64,000 bases of DNA. Origin: Streptomyces kronopolitis. GTDB taxonomy: Bacteria > Actinomycetota > Actinomycetes > Streptomycetales > Streptomycetaceae. A program made the position numbers and the translations under genes. The DNA lies in assembly GCF_014646275.1 (NCBI RefSeq), contig NZ_BMND01000005.1, positions 62,001-126,000 of the forward strand. Reading direction: 5' to 3'. How positions within the stretch are numbered: position 1 is the stretch's first letter; each line of letters starts with the position of its first letter. Below the pieces are notes generated by a model. It was given only the letters and a program-made list of their open reading frames with translations, searched no databases and was not told where the DNA came from. Of the stretch, positions 17,115-27,252 are shown piece by piece.

Positions 17115-17867
17115 ATGTCGCACATCCGTCCCGCCGCCCGCCGGGAGACCGTCGAGACGCTGCTCAGCGCCGCCGCCGCGGTGTCCTGGATCGAGGGCCT
17201 CTCGGGGTTCCACGATCTCGACGACGCGGGGGTGCTCGGTGCCCTGGGCACCACCCGCCGCAGGGGGGCGGCCGACCCCGACGGCCCGCCGCCGGCGGTG
17301 TCGGCGGCGCGCGACGGCCAGGGCGCGCCCAGCACCTATCCCAGCGCCCGCGACGAGGCCACCCATGAGCTCCAGCTGGCCTGCGCGCTGGTCGTCAACG
17401 CCGCGGCGGCCGCGGCGAGCCTGGAGCGGCTGGTCAACGACCACCGCATCGACCCCGAGGGGGCGCTGGTCTTCGCCTGCCTGCTGCACATCACCGGGCG
17501 CGGGGACGCGGCGCACTTCTGGTGGCACTTCGGCGCCGGCGCCGGCAGCCGCACCGCCGCCTACTGCCTGTATCTGTCCCACCGCCGCAACGGCGAGTAC
17601 CGGGACGCCGCCTACTGGCGCGAGCAGGCCGCCCACGCGCCCGACGAGGAGCGCCGCTGCGTGGCCGCGTTCGACGAGAAGCAGCTGCTGCCGGACTCCG
17701 CCCGGCACAACCTGCTGGTCCAGTGGCACAGCGGGCTGGCGCCGACCCTGCCGGACGCCCTGGAGGAGGTGATCCACCGCCTCGCCGTGGACGGCGAGGA
17801 CGAGGACTTCGGGGCGATCCCGCACCCCTCCCCCACACTCGTCCGGGATCTCGGCCGGGCGCGGTAG
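17115..17867 (+). CDS. Uncharacterised protein paired with the sigma factor
   Basis: A 250-residue protein with no recognised family. It has an Ala/Leu-rich helical region (about 85-120, ELQLACALVVNAAAAAASLE), then a stretch rich in aromatic residues and His (AAHFWWHFGAGAGSRTAAYC). No signal peptide or membrane helix is seen. Its ATG lies 2 bases after the sigma factor stop behind AGGGGGAAC, so the two are almost surely co-translated. It could be a regulator or effector of that sigma factor, but it lacks a visible zinc anti-sigma HxxxCxxC motif. Confidence 0.7.
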   Translation: MSHIRPAARRETVETLLSAAAAVSWIEGLSGFHDLDDAGVLGALGTTRRRGAADPDGPPPAVSAARDGQGAPSTYPSARDEATHELQLACALVVNAAAAAASLERLVNDHRIDPEGALVFACLLHITGRGDAAHFWWHFGAGAGSRTAAYCLYLSHRRNGEYRDAAYWREQAAHAPDEERRCVAAFDEKQLLPDSARHNLLVQWHSGLAPTLPDALEEVIHRLAVDGEDEDFGAIPHPSPTLVRDLGRAR

Positions 17868-17869
17868 CA

Positions 17870-17893
17870 GGCCCGGCGGGCGGCCACCGGGCC
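17870..17893. terminator. Terminator between convergent genes
   Basis: GGCCCGG (17870-17876) and CCGGGCC (17887-17893) form a 7-bp stem with a 10-base loop between the sigma-partner gene and the STAS gene. Confidence 0.55.
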
Positions 17894-17901
17894 CGGGTGC
17901 C

Positions 17902-18324
17902 TCACGCCTCGTCCGGGTCCGGGGCGGAGTCCTCCACCTCCGGCGGCCAGGCCGGGCGGCTGGCGTCGGGAACCGCGGTCAGCGCGTGGCCGACGGTGGG
18001 ATAGCAGGAGAAGACGTTCAGGGACTGCGTGCCGACCAGCAGGCGCAGCATCCGCACCCCGAGCGAGGCCAGCAGCAGCCGGCCCTCCAGCCGGCGGCAC
18101 AGCCACTCCAGGGCGAGCAGGCAGCTCAGGCCCCGTGAGTCGCAGAAGCGCAGTGCGGTCAGATCGAGCACCAGGAAGCGGTGCCCGGCCGAGACCACCG
18201 ACCGCGCCTCGGCGAGAAACGCCTGCTCGGTGCGGAGGTCCAGCTCTCCGCTGACCCGCAGCACCGCGCACTCCTCCGCCTGCACGATCGCAGTGACCGC
18301 CAACGACCGCATCTCCGCACTCAT
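17902..18324 (-). CDS. STAS-domain anti-sigma factor antagonist
   Basis: A 140-residue STAS-domain protein of the SpoIIAA/RsbV type. The fold is visible from VLRVSGELDLRTEQAFLAEA to LDLTALRFCDSRGLSCLLAL. The phospho-acceptor serine lies in the CDSRGL segment. It would bind an anti-sigma kinase when unphosphorylated; SpoIIE phosphatases such as those at 10.5 and 37.8 kb could reactivate it. The Asp/Glu/Pro-rich C-terminal 25 residues are an extension beyond the domain. The ATG at 18324 is chosen because it begins the conserved region. Confidence 0.88.
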   Translation of the reverse strand: MSAEMRSLAVTAIVQAEECAVLRVSGELDLRTEQAFLAEARSVVSAGHRFLVLDLTALRFCDSRGLSCLLALEWLCRRLEGRLLLASLGVRMLRLLVGTQSLNVFSCYPTVGHALTAVPDASRPAWPPEVEDSAPDPDEA

Positions 18325-18489
18325 GGCGTCCAGACTAAGCGCCGCCGCGGGCGGCCTCACCGCCACGGCCGGGCGGCGCACCTCCGCGGGCCCGCCCTCC
18401 GGCCGGTCCCGGAGCCCCCTACGGGCCCGTGACCAGGGCCGTACGGGCACCCGTTCGTGCGTCCGGCCAGGCTGACAGGGCGCCCGAGC

Positions 18490-18580
18490 GGGCAGAAACG
18501 GGCAGATCTTCTGCCGTAACGGGCATCCTTTTGCACCGCCCTGCTTGCTATAAACCTGATGCGGGCGGAAACGGGCAGTG
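18490..18580 (+). promoter_or_regulatory. DeoR promoter region with repeated AAACGGGCAG boxes
   Basis: AAACGGGCAG occurs at 18496-18505 and 18569-18578, with TAACGGGCAT at 18517-18526. A TATAAA-like -10 lies between them at 18549-18554. GGCAG-ATCTT-CTGCC (18501-18515) is a small inverted repeat in the same block. Repeated short boxes around a promoter are typical of DeoR-family operators, so autoregulation by the downstream gene is likely. Confidence 0.55.
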
Positions 18581-18630
18581 CCGTGACCGAACGGAAAACG
18601 GAAACAATCAGAACCAGCCAGGAGTGAGCC

Positions 18631-19392
18631 ATGAGGGCCGAGGAACGCCAGCACCGCATCCTCGCGCTCGCCCGGCAGTCCGGCCGGGTCGAGGTCGCGG
18701 ACGCCGCGGCGGAGTTCGGCGTCGCCCGGGAGACCGTGCGGCGCGATCTGAGCGAGCTGGAGCGCCGGGGCCTGGTCCGGCGCACCCACGGGGCGGCGTA
18801 TCCGGTCGAGAGCGCCGGTTTCGAGACCACGCTCGCCCGCCGGGAGACCCAGCAGGTGGACGAGAAGCGCCGGATCGCGGCGGCCGCGGCGGGGCTGGTC
18901 GGCGAGGCGGAGACGGTCTTCGTCGACGAGGGCTACACGCCCGAGCTGGTCGCCACGCTGCTGCCCGCCGACCGCCCGCTGACCGTGCTCACCGCCTCGC
19001 TGCGGACCGCCTCGCTGGTCGCGGCGTCCGATGACATCACCGTCCTGCTGGCGGGCGGCCGGGTGCGCGCGGGCACCCAGGCCACGGTGGGCTCCTGGGC
19101 CCGCGACATGCTCGCCCGGTTCGTGATCGACCTGGCCTTCCTGGGGGCGAACGGCGTCTCCCGGGAACACGGCCTGACCACCCCGGACCCGGCGGTGGCC
19201 GAGGTCAAGGAGCAGGCCCTGCGCTCCGCCCGGCGCCGGGTGCTGGTGGGCGTGCACAGCAAGTTCGGCGCCAGCAGCTTCTGCCGGTTCGGCGAGGTGC
19301 GCGACATCGACACGATCGTCACCGACGCGGGCCTGTCCGCGCCGGAGGCGCATCGCTACTCGCTCCTGGGGCCGCAGGTGCTCCGGGTCTGA
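18631..19392 (+). CDS. DeoR family transcriptional regulator
   Basis: A 253-residue sugar-responsive repressor. An N-terminal winged helix (residues 4-57, RHRILALARQSGRV-like start and VARETVRRDLSELERRGLVR recognition region) is followed by a sugar-phosphate sensing domain similar to ribose-5-phosphate isomerase (VFVDEGYTPELVATLL, then LLAGGRVRAGTQA and GANGVSREHGLTTPD). AGGAGTG precedes the ATG. It lies just upstream of, and parallel to, the polyol uptake operon, so control of that operon by a phosphorylated sugar is the natural reading. Confidence 0.92.
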   Translation: MRAEERQHRILALARQSGRVEVADAAAEFGVARETVRRDLSELERRGLVRRTHGAAYPVESAGFETTLARRETQQVDEKRRIAAAAAGLVGEAETVFVDEGYTPELVATLLPADRPLTVLTASLRTASLVAASDDITVLLAGGRVRAGTQATVGSWARDMLARFVIDLAFLGANGVSREHGLTTPDPAVAEVKEQALRSARRRVLVGVHSKFGASSFCRFGEVRDIDTIVTDAGLSAPEAHRYSLLGPQVLRV

Positions 19393-19411
19393 CCGGGCGG
19401 GGGCCGCCCGG
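19393..19411 (+). terminator. Terminator after the deoR-type gene
   Basis: Perfect 8-bp stem CCGGGCGG/CCGCCCGG with a GGG loop, starting right after the stop codon. Confidence 0.7.
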
Positions 19412-19496
19412 ACGACCGGCCCCGTACCGCATCACCACATCCTCCACAGCGCACCGCCGGAAGCCGGGAGACCCCGGCCGCCGGACGGCTCCCTGG

Positions 19497-19520
19497 CGTA
19501 CCCCGAAACAGCGGTACGCG
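19497..19520. promoter_or_regulatory. Inverted repeat before the ABC transporter operon
   Basis: GCGTACC (19497-19503) and GGTACGC (19514-19520) are separated by 10 bases, about 73 bases before the start of the binding protein gene. It may be an operator; it does not resemble the AAACGGGCAG boxes upstream of the regulator. Confidence 0.4.
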
Positions 19521-19592
19521 CCCCCGCACCGCCCATCCGCGGCGGTGCTCCCTCCCCCGACCCCTGTCCACGCCCTCAGAAAGGTACGAGCC

Positions 19593-20972
19593 GTGAGAGC
19601 ACGACCCCCCGGACCGCGCCGCGGCGGCCGCCCCCTGGGGCTGACCGCCCTGGCGGTGGCCCTGGCGCTGTCCACCACCGGCTGCTACCGCGGCGCCGGC
19701 GACGCGGGCAACGAAGGCCGCGACACGCTCAACGTCCTGATGGTCAACAACCCGCAGATGGTGGATCTGCAACGGCTCACCGCCGAGCACTTCACCAAGG
19801 AGACCGGCATCACGGTCCACTTCACCGTGCTGCCGGAGGACGATCTGCGCGACAAGATGAGCCAGGACTTCTCCAGCCAGGCCGGGCAGTACGACGTGGC
19901 CAGCGTCAGCAACTACGAGACGCCCATCTACGCCCGCAACGGCTGGCTCTCCCCGCTCGGCGGGCGGGCCGCGGCGGACCGCGGATTCGACCAGGGCGAC
20001 ATCCTCCCCCCGGTCCGCTCCTCGCTGACCGCGGCCGACGGCAAGCTCTACGCGGAGCCGTTCTACGGCGAGTCCTCCTTCCTGATGTACCGCAAGGACC
20101 TCCTCAAGGCCGCCGGGCTGACCATGCCCGCCCGCCCCACCTGGCACCAGGTCGCCGCCATGGCGGCGAAACTCGACGGCTCCCGCCCCGGCATGAAGGG
20201 CATCTGCCTGCGCGGCCAGCCCGGCTGGGGCCAGCTGGCGGCCCCGCTGACCACCGTCGTCAACACCTTCGGCGGCACCTGGTTCGACAAGGACTGGCGG
20301 GCGAAGGTCGGCAGCCCGGAGTTCACCGCCGCCACCCGCTTCTACGTCGACCTGGTGCGCAAGCACGGCGAGCGGGGCGCCCCGCAGGCCGGCTACACCG
20401 AGTGCCTCAACGACATGCAGCAGGGCAAGGTCGCCATGTGGTACGACGCGACGGCCGGCGCCGGTTCGCTGGAGAGCGGCGACTCCAAGGTCGCCGGCAA
20501 GGTCGGCTACGCCCCGGCGCCGGTGGAGCGCACCCGTGAGGCGGGCTGGCTCTACACCTGGGCCTGGGGTGTGCAGAAGGCGAGCAAGCACCAGGACGCG
20601 GCCTGGAAATTCATCTCCTGGTCCTCCGGCAAGAAGTACGAGCAGCTGGTGGGCCACGAGCTGGGCTGGTCGCGGGTGCCTGGCGGCAAGCGGGCCTCGC
20701 TCTACCGCGACCCGTCCTACGCCAAGGAATCCGGGGCGTTCGCCGGTGCGACCGAGCGGGCGATCAGCGCGGCCCGGCCGCAGGACCCCGGCGTGCAGCC
20801 GCGCCCGGCGCCCGGGATCCAGTTCGTCGGCATACCCGAGTTCTCCGACCTGGGCACCAAGACGTCGAACGAGATCAGCTCGGCCATCGCGGGCAAGCAG
20901 AGCGTCCCCGAGGCCCTGACGAAGAGCCAGCGACTGGCACAGGAGGTGTCCGATGCCTACCGGGATCACTGA
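19593..20972 (+). CDS. Polyol/sugar ABC transporter substrate-binding lipoprotein
   Basis: A 459-residue extracellular solute-binding protein. Signal peptide with lipobox LSTTGC (Cys31), then the family 1 binding fold (TLNVLMVNNPQMVDLQRLTA, YDVASVSNYETPIYARNGWL). The N-P-Q-M-V-D-L-Q and ITVHFTVLPEDDLRDK segments resemble the mannitol/sorbitol-binding SmoE group. The GTG at 19593 follows AAAGG. It is the first gene of a four-gene operon whose last member is a polyol-type dehydrogenase, which supports a sugar alcohol as ligand. Confidence 0.9.
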   Translation: MRARPPGPRRGGRPLGLTALAVALALSTTGCYRGAGDAGNEGRDTLNVLMVNNPQMVDLQRLTAEHFTKETGITVHFTVLPEDDLRDKMSQDFSSQAGQYDVASVSNYETPIYARNGWLSPLGGRAAADRGFDQGDILPPVRSSLTAADGKLYAEPFYGESSFLMYRKDLLKAAGLTMPARPTWHQVAAMAAKLDGSRPGMKGICLRGQPGWGQLAAPLTTVVNTFGGTWFDKDWRAKVGSPEFTAATRFYVDLVRKHGERGAPQAGYTECLNDMQQGKVAMWYDATAGAGSLESGDSKVAGKVGYAPAPVERTREAGWLYTWAWGVQKASKHQDAAWKFISWSSGKKYEQLVGHELGWSRVPGGKRASLYRDPSYAKESGAFAGATERAISAARPQDPGVQPRPAPGIQFVGIPEFSDLGTKTSNEISSAIAGKQSVPEALTKSQRLAQEVSDAYRDH

Positions 20973-21936
20973 ACCCGTGGCCGGCGCCCCGGCCTCCGCC
21001 ATCGGCGATGGCGTCCGCCCGGCCGTGCGGGTCCGCCGCGGTGAGCGGGCGAAGGAATGGGCCCGCCGGGCGCCCCTCCTGCCGGCACTGGTCTTCCTCG
21101 TCCTCGTCACCCAACTGCCGTTCCTGGCCACGGTGGTGATCTCGTTCACCCGCTGGAACGCGCTGGCCCCCGACCACCGCGGCTTCGCCGCCCTCGACAA
21201 CTACCGCGCAGTCTTCACCGATCCGGCGATGCGGGCCTCGGTGGGCACGACCGTGCTGCTGACGGTGACCGTGGTGCTGGTCAGCCTGCTCCTCGGGCTC
21301 GGTCTGGCGCTGCTGCTCGACCGGAGCTTCCGCGGGCGCGGCCTCGTGCGGACCCTGCTCATCACGCCGTTCCTCATCGTGCCGGTCGCCTCCGCGCTGC
21401 TGTGGAAGCACGCGCTGTACAACGCCTCGTACGGGCTGCTCAACGGCGCGCTGACCTGGATATGGGGGCTGTTCGGCAGCGACAACCCGCCGCAGCCGGA
21501 CTGGATGACCGACTCCCCGCTGGCCGCGGTGGAGGTGTCGCTGATCTGGCAGTGGACCCCGTTCATGATGCTGATCCTGCTGGCCGGGCTGCAGAGCCGG
21601 GCGGCGGACGCGGTCGAGGCGGCCCGGATGGACGGCGCCTCCGCGTTCGACATCTTCCGCTATCTGACCCTGCCGCACCTGCGACGCTACCTCGAACTGG
21701 CCGCCCTGCTGGGCACGGTGTACGTCGTCCAGAACTTCGACGCGGTGTTCACCCTCACCTCCGGCGGCCTGGGCACCGCCAACCTTCCGTACACCATCTA
21801 CCAGACCTTCTACCAGGCCCATGACTACGGACGGGCGTCCGCGCAGGGCGTCGTCGTGGTGCTGTGCTCGCTGCTGGTGGCGACCTTCGCGCTGCGCACC
21901 GTCTCGTCCCTGCTGCGCGAGGAGGTCACCCGATGA
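20953..21936 (+). CDS. Sugar ABC transporter permease (MalF/SmoF type)
   Basis: A 327-residue inner-membrane permease with six predicted helices and the ABC-coupling EAA motif (VEAARMDGASAFDIFRYLTL). AGGAGGTG before the ATG at 20953 places the start inside the end of the binding protein gene, an overlap of 20 bases. It pairs with the next gene to form the translocation channel. Confidence 0.93.
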   Translation: MPTGITEPVAGAPASAIGDGVRPAVRVRRGERAKEWARRAPLLPALVFLVLVTQLPFLATVVISFTRWNALAPDHRGFAALDNYRAVFTDPAMRASVGTTVLLTVTVVLVSLLLGLGLALLLDRSFRGRGLVRTLLITPFLIVPVASALLWKHALYNASYGLLNGALTWIWGLFGSDNPPQPDWMTDSPLAAVEVSLIWQWTPFMMLILLAGLQSRAADAVEAARMDGASAFDIFRYLTLPHLRRYLELAALLGTVYVVQNFDAVFTLTSGGLGTANLPYTIYQTFYQAHDYGRASAQGVVVVLCSLLVATFALRTVSSLLREEVTR

Positions 21937-22811
21937 CCGGCATGTCCCTGAGCCCGCGCCGCGACCGCTCCCCGGCCACCCGGCGCCGGCGGCGCACCGG
22001 CGGTCTGCTGGGCCTGGCGGCCTGGCTGTGCGGCATCGCCTTCTTCCTGCCCGTCGCCTGGATGGTGCTGACGTCCTTCCACAGCGAGGCGGACGCGGCG
22101 ACCAATCCGCCGAGCGTCGGCGCCGGACTCAGCTTGCACGGCTACCGCGAGTTCTTCGGCGCCTCGGGCAGCGGCGTCAGCCCCTGGCCCCCGCTGCTCA
22201 ACTCGCTGACCGCCTCCGTCGCCTCGACCCTGCTGGTGCTGCTGCTGGCGGTGCCCGCCGCCTACGCGCTGGCCATCAAGCCGGTGCGCAAGTGGAGCGA
22301 TGTGCTCTTCTTCTTCCTGTCCACGAAGATGCTGCCGCTGGTGGCCGGGCTGCTGCCGGTCTACCTCGTCGCCCAGCACACCGGGATGCTCGACAGCATC
22401 TGGCTGCTGGTCCTGCTCTACACCTCGATGAACCTGCCGATCGCGGTGTGGATGATGCGCTCGTTCCTCGCCGAGGTCCCGGTGGAGATGCTGGAGGCCG
22501 CCTCGATCGACGGGGCGGGGCTGACCACCACCCTCACCCGGATCGTCGCGCCGGTCGCCATGCCCGGCATCGCGGCGACGGCCCTGATCTCCTTCATCTT
22601 CAGCTGGAACGAGCTGTTGTTCGCGCGGGTCCTCACCGGCGTCGTCGCCGGTACCTCGCCGGTGTTCCTGACCGGACTCGTGACCAGCCAGGGCCTGTTC
22701 CTGGCCAAGGTGTGCGCCGCCGCCACCGTCATCTCCCTCCCGGTGCTGCTCGCCGGGTTCGCCGCCCAGGACAAACTCGTCCAGGGCCTGTCGCTTGGAG
22801 CCGTGAAATGA
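21933..22811 (+). CDS. Sugar ABC transporter permease (MalG/SmoG type)
   Basis: A 292-residue permease with six predicted helices and an EAA motif (LEAASIDGAGLTTTLTRIVA). The ATG at 21933 overlaps the previous stop (ATGA). The basic N-terminus (RRDRSPATRRRRRTGG) agrees with a cytoplasmic start. The operon carries no ATP-binding subunit; in Streptomyces such operons commonly rely on the shared ATPase MsiK encoded elsewhere. Confidence 0.93.
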   Translation: MTGMSLSPRRDRSPATRRRRRTGGLLGLAAWLCGIAFFLPVAWMVLTSFHSEADAATNPPSVGAGLSLHGYREFFGASGSGVSPWPPLLNSLTASVASTLLVLLLAVPAAYALAIKPVRKWSDVLFFFLSTKMLPLVAGLLPVYLVAQHTGMLDSIWLLVLLYTSMNLPIAVWMMRSFLAEVPVEMLEAASIDGAGLTTTLTRIVAPVAMPGIAATALISFIFSWNELLFARVLTGVVAGTSPVFLTGLVTSQGLFLAKVCAAATVISLPVLLAGFAAQDKLVQGLSLGAVK

Positions 22812-23800
22812 AAGCCGCAGTGATCAGCGCCCCCGGCACGGTCGAGGTCAGCACCGTCGAGGACCCGGCGCCCGGCCCCCGCGAGGTCGTGGTCTCGGTC
22901 GCCGCGTGCGGACTGTGCGGCACCGATCTGCACATCCTCCAGGGCGAGTTCGCGCCGACGCTGCCCGTCGTGCCGGGCCACGAGTTCGCCGGCACGGTCG
23001 TCGCCACCGGCAGCGCGGTGACCGAACTGGCCGAGGGCGACCGGGTGGCCGTCGACCCGTCGCTGTACTGCCACGAGTGCCACTACTGCCGCCGGGGGCG
23101 CAACAACCTCTGCGAGCGCTGGGCCGCGATCGGGGTGACGACGTCCGGCGGCGCCGCCGAGTTCGCCGTCGCCCCCGTCGCCAACTGCGTCAAGCTGCCG
23201 GAGCACATCCGCACCGAGGACGCGGCCCTGATCGAGCCGCTCTCCTGCGCCGTCCGCGGCTACGACATCCTGCGCTCGGCCCAGCTGGGCACCCGGGTCC
23301 TGATCTACGGCTCGGGCACGATGGGTCTGATGATGCTGGAGCTGGCCAAGCGCACCGGCGCGGCCGGCGTCGATGTCGTCGACATCAACCCGCAGCGGCT
23401 GGCCACCGCCCGCACCCTGGGCTGCAGCGCCGCGGCCGGCTCCGCCGACGAGCTGGACCGGCCACGCGGCTGGGACGTGGTCATCGACGCCACCGGCAAC
23501 GCGCACGCCATCCAGGACGCGCTGGGGCGGGTCGGCAAGGGCGGCACCTACCTCCAGTTCGGCGTCGCCGACTACGCGGCCCGCGCCACCATCGATCCCT
23601 ACCGCATCTACAACCAGGAGATCACCATCACCGGCTCGATGGCGGTCCTGCACAGCTACGAGCGCGCCGCGGAGCTGTTCGCCGCCGGGGCCCTGGACCC
23701 GGAGGTCTTCATCAGCGACCGGCTGCCGCTGGACCGCTACGCCGAGGCACTGGGCCGCTTCCGGGCAGGCGAAGGGCGGAAGATCCTGGTACGGCCGTGA
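22808..23800 (+). CDS. Zinc-dependent polyol (sorbitol-type) dehydrogenase
   Basis: A 330-residue medium-chain dehydrogenase. Catalytic zinc ligands: Cys in AACGLCGTDLH and His-Glu in VPGHEF. Structural zinc cysteines: CHECHYCRRGRNNLC. The NAD-binding turn is YGSGTMGLM with the acidic residue VVDINPQ. This is the sorbitol/L-iditol/threonine dehydrogenase pattern, so it would oxidise the imported sugar alcohol to a ketose in the cytoplasm. Its start overlaps the permease stop by 4 bases. Its 3' end overlaps the convergent regulator gene by 89 bases. Confidence 0.92.
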   Translation: MKAAVISAPGTVEVSTVEDPAPGPREVVVSVAACGLCGTDLHILQGEFAPTLPVVPGHEFAGTVVATGSAVTELAEGDRVAVDPSLYCHECHYCRRGRNNLCERWAAIGVTTSGGAAEFAVAPVANCVKLPEHIRTEDAALIEPLSCAVRGYDILRSAQLGTRVLIYGSGTMGLMMLELAKRTGAAGVDVVDINPQRLATARTLGCSAAAGSADELDRPRGWDVVIDATGNAHAIQDALGRVGKGGTYLQFGVADYAARATIDPYRIYNQEITITGSMAVLHSYERAAELFAAGALDPEVFISDRLPLDRYAEALGRFRAGEGRKILVRP

Positions 23801-24833
23801 GGCCCGGCGGGCGGCGCTGCGGCACGGCGCCGCCCGCGGGGGCGAGTTCGCCGTGCAGCAGCGCCGTGCCGAGCGGGGTGAGGGCGTGGATGACGCAGCC
23901 GCCGTCCCGCCGGCTGCGGGCGAGGTTGGCCTCGCGCAGGGCGCTCACGTGCTCGCTGGCCGAGGGGGCGGAGACCCGTAAGCGGCGGGCGAGTTCGCCG
24001 GTGGTGGCCGGGGCGTCGAGGGCGGCCAGGATGCGCGCCCGGGTCCGGCCGAGCAGGGTGCACAGCGCCTGCGGATGGCGGCCGCGGGTGGTGGCCGGCG
24101 CCCAGGACGCGGTGTGCTCCACGGGGTGGACCAGCACCGGCGGCAGTCCGGGGTCGGCCAGGGCGATGGGTCTGCGCCAGCAGAAGTGGGAGGGGATCAG
24201 CCGCAGTCCGCGCCCCTGGAGCCGCAGATCGCGGTCGTGCGGATAGTCGACGTGCAGCACCGGCGGCTCCCAGCGCAGCGCGGGGCGGTAGGCGTCCAGC
24301 AGCCGGTCGACGCCGTCGCGGCACAGGGTGCGGGCGCGGGCGCCGCGGTCGGAGTCGACCGTGGCGGCCGCCTCCGTCCAGTCCGGGGCGATCACCGCGC
24401 GGTGCACGTCCCGCAGTGCGGCGGCGAGTTCGTCGAGCGGCCGCCGGCCGCCCGCGGCCAGCGCGCCGGTCCAGCGCGGGAGCCGGGCCGGCAGCCCGGC
24501 CCGCGCGGTCTCGGCGACCAGCCGGCCCGGGGGCGTGTCCCGCAGCGCCGCCAGGCCCGCGGCCAGGCCGTCGCGGGCCGCGTCGGGGGTGAGGAAGTCC
24601 GGGAAGTACGGGGCGTGGGCCGGGGCCAGGGCGGCGATCAGCCGGGCGGCGGGTATCAGCCCCCGCTCGTCCAGTTCGCTTCGGGCCCTGGCGCGCCAGG
24701 GCCCGAAGACCGGCACGCCGCGGCCGGGCGGCACCAGTTGGTGCATGGCCAGCACGGTCTCCCAGAGCGGATCGGGTTCGGCGGCGATCTGCACCCGTGC
24801 CAGATCCCGGTCCTCGAAATGGATGCGCAACAT
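23712..24833 (-). CDS. ArsR-type winged-helix regulator with long N-terminal domain, TTA codon
   Basis: A 373-residue protein with the DNA-binding winged helix near the C-terminus (about 270-335; TGELARRLRVSAPSASEHVS). The N-terminal 250 residues, starting MLRIHFEDRDLARVQIAAEP, form the domain typical of Streptomyces ArsR-like regulators of this size. One Leu in the HTH (ARRLRVS) is encoded by TTA (plus-strand bases 23979-23981), which suggests bldA dependence. The final 45 residues are Pro/Arg-rich, and their codons run antisense to the dehydrogenase end. The target is unknown; no operator was recognised. Confidence 0.82.
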   Translation of the reverse strand: MLRIHFEDRDLARVQIAAEPDPLWETVLAMHQLVPPGRGVPVFGPWRARARSELDERGLIPAARLIAALAPAHAPYFPDFLTPDAARDGLAAGLAALRDTPPGRLVAETARAGLPARLPRWTGALAAGGRRPLDELAAALRDVHRAVIAPDWTEAAATVDSDRGARARTLCRDGVDRLLDAYRPALRWEPPVLHVDYPHDRDLRLQGRGLRLIPSHFCWRRPIALADPGLPPVLVHPVEHTASWAPATTRGRHPQALCTLLGRTRARILAALDAPATTGELARRLRVSAPSASEHVSALREANLARSRRDGGCVIHALTPLGTALLHGELAPAGGAVPQRRPPGLTAVPGSSALRLPGSGPVPRRSGPAAAGR

Positions 24834-25061
24834 GCGGCCCCCGCGGCATGCTCATGAACCCTGTGGCCAGGGCCCCCCGTTCGGGGCCCGGCCGTGCGGA
24901 CCCCGCCGCCAGACTGCCCGGGGGGCACGCGGCTGTCCAGGGCGGTCGGGAGCCTTCGGCCTGCGCGGTGGTGAAGGTGGGGAGCGCGGGGCGCCCTTTC
25001 ACCGCCGGTGCGGCGGCTCCTTCCGGCCGTCCCGTACGGCGCGTGTCCTGCCGTCCGCCCC

Positions 25062-25634
25062 CTACTGGTCGCCGGATGCCCGGTCCTCGTCGGCCAGTTG
25101 CCCGGCCAGCCGGTCCAGGAACGCCTGCTGGCCGGCCACCAGCCGCTCCCGCGCCTCGTGCGGCGGGAACCAGGCCACCCGGTCGATCTCCGGGAAGGTG
25201 GCGGTCACCCCGGACCCGCGCGGCCACTCCATCTCGAAGGTGCCGGGCACGATCCGCCGCGGATCGAGATCGCCCTCGACAGCCCAGACGGTCACCACCT
25301 TGCCGCTCGCCTGGCGGACGTCCCCCAGGGGGCGGTAGGGACCGGCGGGCGGCGGCATCCCCAGCTCCTCCGTGAACTCCCGCCGGGCGGCGTCCCACGC
25401 CTCCTCCGGCGGTACGTACTCCCCCTTGGGCACGGACCACGCCCGCGCGTCCCGGTGCTCCCACAACGGGCCGCCCATGTGCCCCAGGAGCACCTCGGTA
25501 CCGGCCGCCGCCCGCCGGTACAGCAGCAGCCCGGCGCTGCGTTTCCCCGTCGTTCCCGTCCTTCCCGTCCTTCCCGCGCTTCCTGTCCTTCCCGCGCTTC
25601 CTGTCCTTCCCGCGCTTCCTGTCCTTCCCGCCAC
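25062..25634 (-). CDS. NUDIX hydrolase with repeated N-terminal tail
   Basis: A 190-residue protein. The Nudix box is intact: G-E-Y-V-P-P-E-E-A-W-D-A-A-R-R-E-F-T-E-E-L-G-M, preceded by SVPKG. It should hydrolyse a nucleoside diphosphate-linked substrate; close relatives are NTP pyrophosphohydrolases of the MutT/DR1025 type. The first 30 residues are GRTGSA-like repeats encoded by an 18-base tandem repeat. The GTG start lies 4 bases after the ligase stop, so the two form an operon. No later in-frame start precedes the conserved domain (SAGLLLYRR). Confidence 0.9.
   Translation of the reverse strand: MAGRTGSAGRTGSAGRTGSAGRTGRTGTTGKRSAGLLLYRRAAAGTEVLLGHMGGPLWEHRDARAWSVPKGEYVPPEEAWDAARREFTEELGMPPPAGPYRPLGDVRQASGKVVTVWAVEGDLDPRRIVPGTFEMEWPRGSGVTATFPEIDRVAWFPPHEARERLVAGQQAFLDRLAGQLADEDRASGDQ
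25560..25628 (-). repeat. 18-bp tandem repeat encoding GRTGSA units
   Basis: Plus-strand unit GTCCTTCCCGCGCTTCCT repeated about 3.5 times, then degenerating. It lies wholly inside the 5' end of the NUDIX gene and codes for the Gly/Arg/Thr/Ser/Ala tail. Copy number should vary between strains. Confidence 0.8.
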
Positions 25635-25638
25635 GGCG

Positions 25639-27186
<1,548 letters not shown>

Positions 27187-27252
27187 AGGCCCATGGTGCC
27201 CCCGCGGCGGCGTTCCCGCTTCCCGGCCGGTAGCGGGCCCGCCGGTGTCCGG

